A stretch of 5,256 bases of DNA from an uncultured Gemmatimonadaceae bacterium (GTDB taxonomy: Bacteria > Gemmatimonadota > Gemmatimonadetes > Gemmatimonadales > Gemmatimonadaceae): contig CATPBD010000150.1 in assembly GCA_955652265.1 (NCBI GenBank), forward strand, positions 1-5,256, written 5' to 3'. Numbering within the stretch: the stretch's first letter is position 1; each line of letters starts with the position of its first letter. The translations under genes and the position numbers were made by a program. The notes under the pieces are model-generated. The model was given only the letters and a program-made list of their open reading frames with translations. It ran no database searches and was not told the DNA's origin. Shown here piece after piece: positions 5,105 through 5,256 of this stretch.

Positions 5105-5256
5105 CTACGCCTCTGCGGTTCCGCCTTCCTGCTTGTGCCCGGGCCAGAAAGTTTTGATCGTCGCGAAGACGAGCAGTAGGATGAGTATTCCCTGCGCGGT
5201 GAGCGTCTCCACACTTGGATAGATGCCCATCGCCTCGATATGCGGCGCACCTGGAA
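5105..5256 (-). CDS. C-terminal end of a membrane protein (partial; possibly FTR1-like iron permease)
   Basis: On the - strand, 49 codons run in from the window edge and stop at TAG 5105-5107. They read (PGAPHIEAMG)IYPSVETLTAQ, followed by a hydrophobic segment GILILLLVFATI (a membrane helix), then KTFWPGHKQEGG and an acidic end. The pattern of a short IYPSVETLTAQ-type segment before a final transmembrane helix with a hydrophilic tail recalls the C-termini of some FTR1-family iron permeases, but 49 residues are too few to assign this. The gene lies 42 nt upstream of the VOC gene on the same strand, so the two are probably co-transcribed. The start and most of the protein are outside the window. 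Confidence 0.6.
   Translation of the reverse strand, partial: PGAPHIEAMGIYPSVETLTAQGILILLLVFATIKTFWPGHKQEGGTAEA

Noticed and set aside
4568..5179. 203-codon + strand frame opposite the VOC gene
   Set aside because: It is antisense to clear VOC domains and has no recognisable product. The same applies to the + frame at 4109-4543.
1..5256. tRNA/rRNA genes, CRISPR array, insertion sequence or attachment site
   Set aside because: No cloverleaf-like sequence, regularly spaced repeats, transposase motif or terminal inverted repeats were found. Nearly every base is accounted for by protein-coding genes.

Overview
The window is about 5.3 kb of GC-rich bacterial chromosome, densely coding, with gaps of 0-45 nt between genes. 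It carries no mobile element, RNA gene or CRISPR array. Six reading frames lie on the + strand in one apparent operon: the 3' end of rsmB (16S rRNA m5C methyltransferase), a membrane-anchored three-PASTA protein, rpe (ribulose-5-phosphate 3-epimerase), a membrane-tethered TlpA/ResA-type thioredoxin, tsaD (tRNA t6A synthesis) and lgt (lipoprotein diacylglyceryl transferase). A good intrinsic terminator follows lgt. Two genes on the - strand converge on it: the tail of a membrane protein, then a two-domain VOC protein resembling CatE-type catechol 2,3-dioxygenase.

The gene content, GC-rich codon use, and an Lgt with a GRTGCW...DDYG loop and a proline-rich insert suggest a Gram-negative environmental bacterium. 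Gemmatimonadota is my best guess, but this is an inference from remembered protein style and not from a search.

The + strand operon mixes housekeeping functions: rRNA modification, tRNA modification, pentose phosphate metabolism, envelope thiol redox, lipoprotein maturation and a peptidoglycan-type sensor domain. Its rsmB-PASTA-rpe core recalls the Firmicutes cluster rsmB-rlmN-stp-prkC-rsgA-rpe. The PASTA protein occupies the PrkC position but has no kinase domain.

The most unusual sequence-level observation concerns translation coupling. rsmB/PASTA abut exactly and rpe/tlpA-like overlap as ATGA. The two real gaps (PASTA to rpe, tlpA-like to tsaD) are each bridged exactly by a mini-ORF of 12 or 14 codons. 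Each mini-ORF starts on the upstream stop codon and ends on the downstream start codon. The tsaD to lgt junction lacks both this arrangement and a Shine-Dalgarno sequence.
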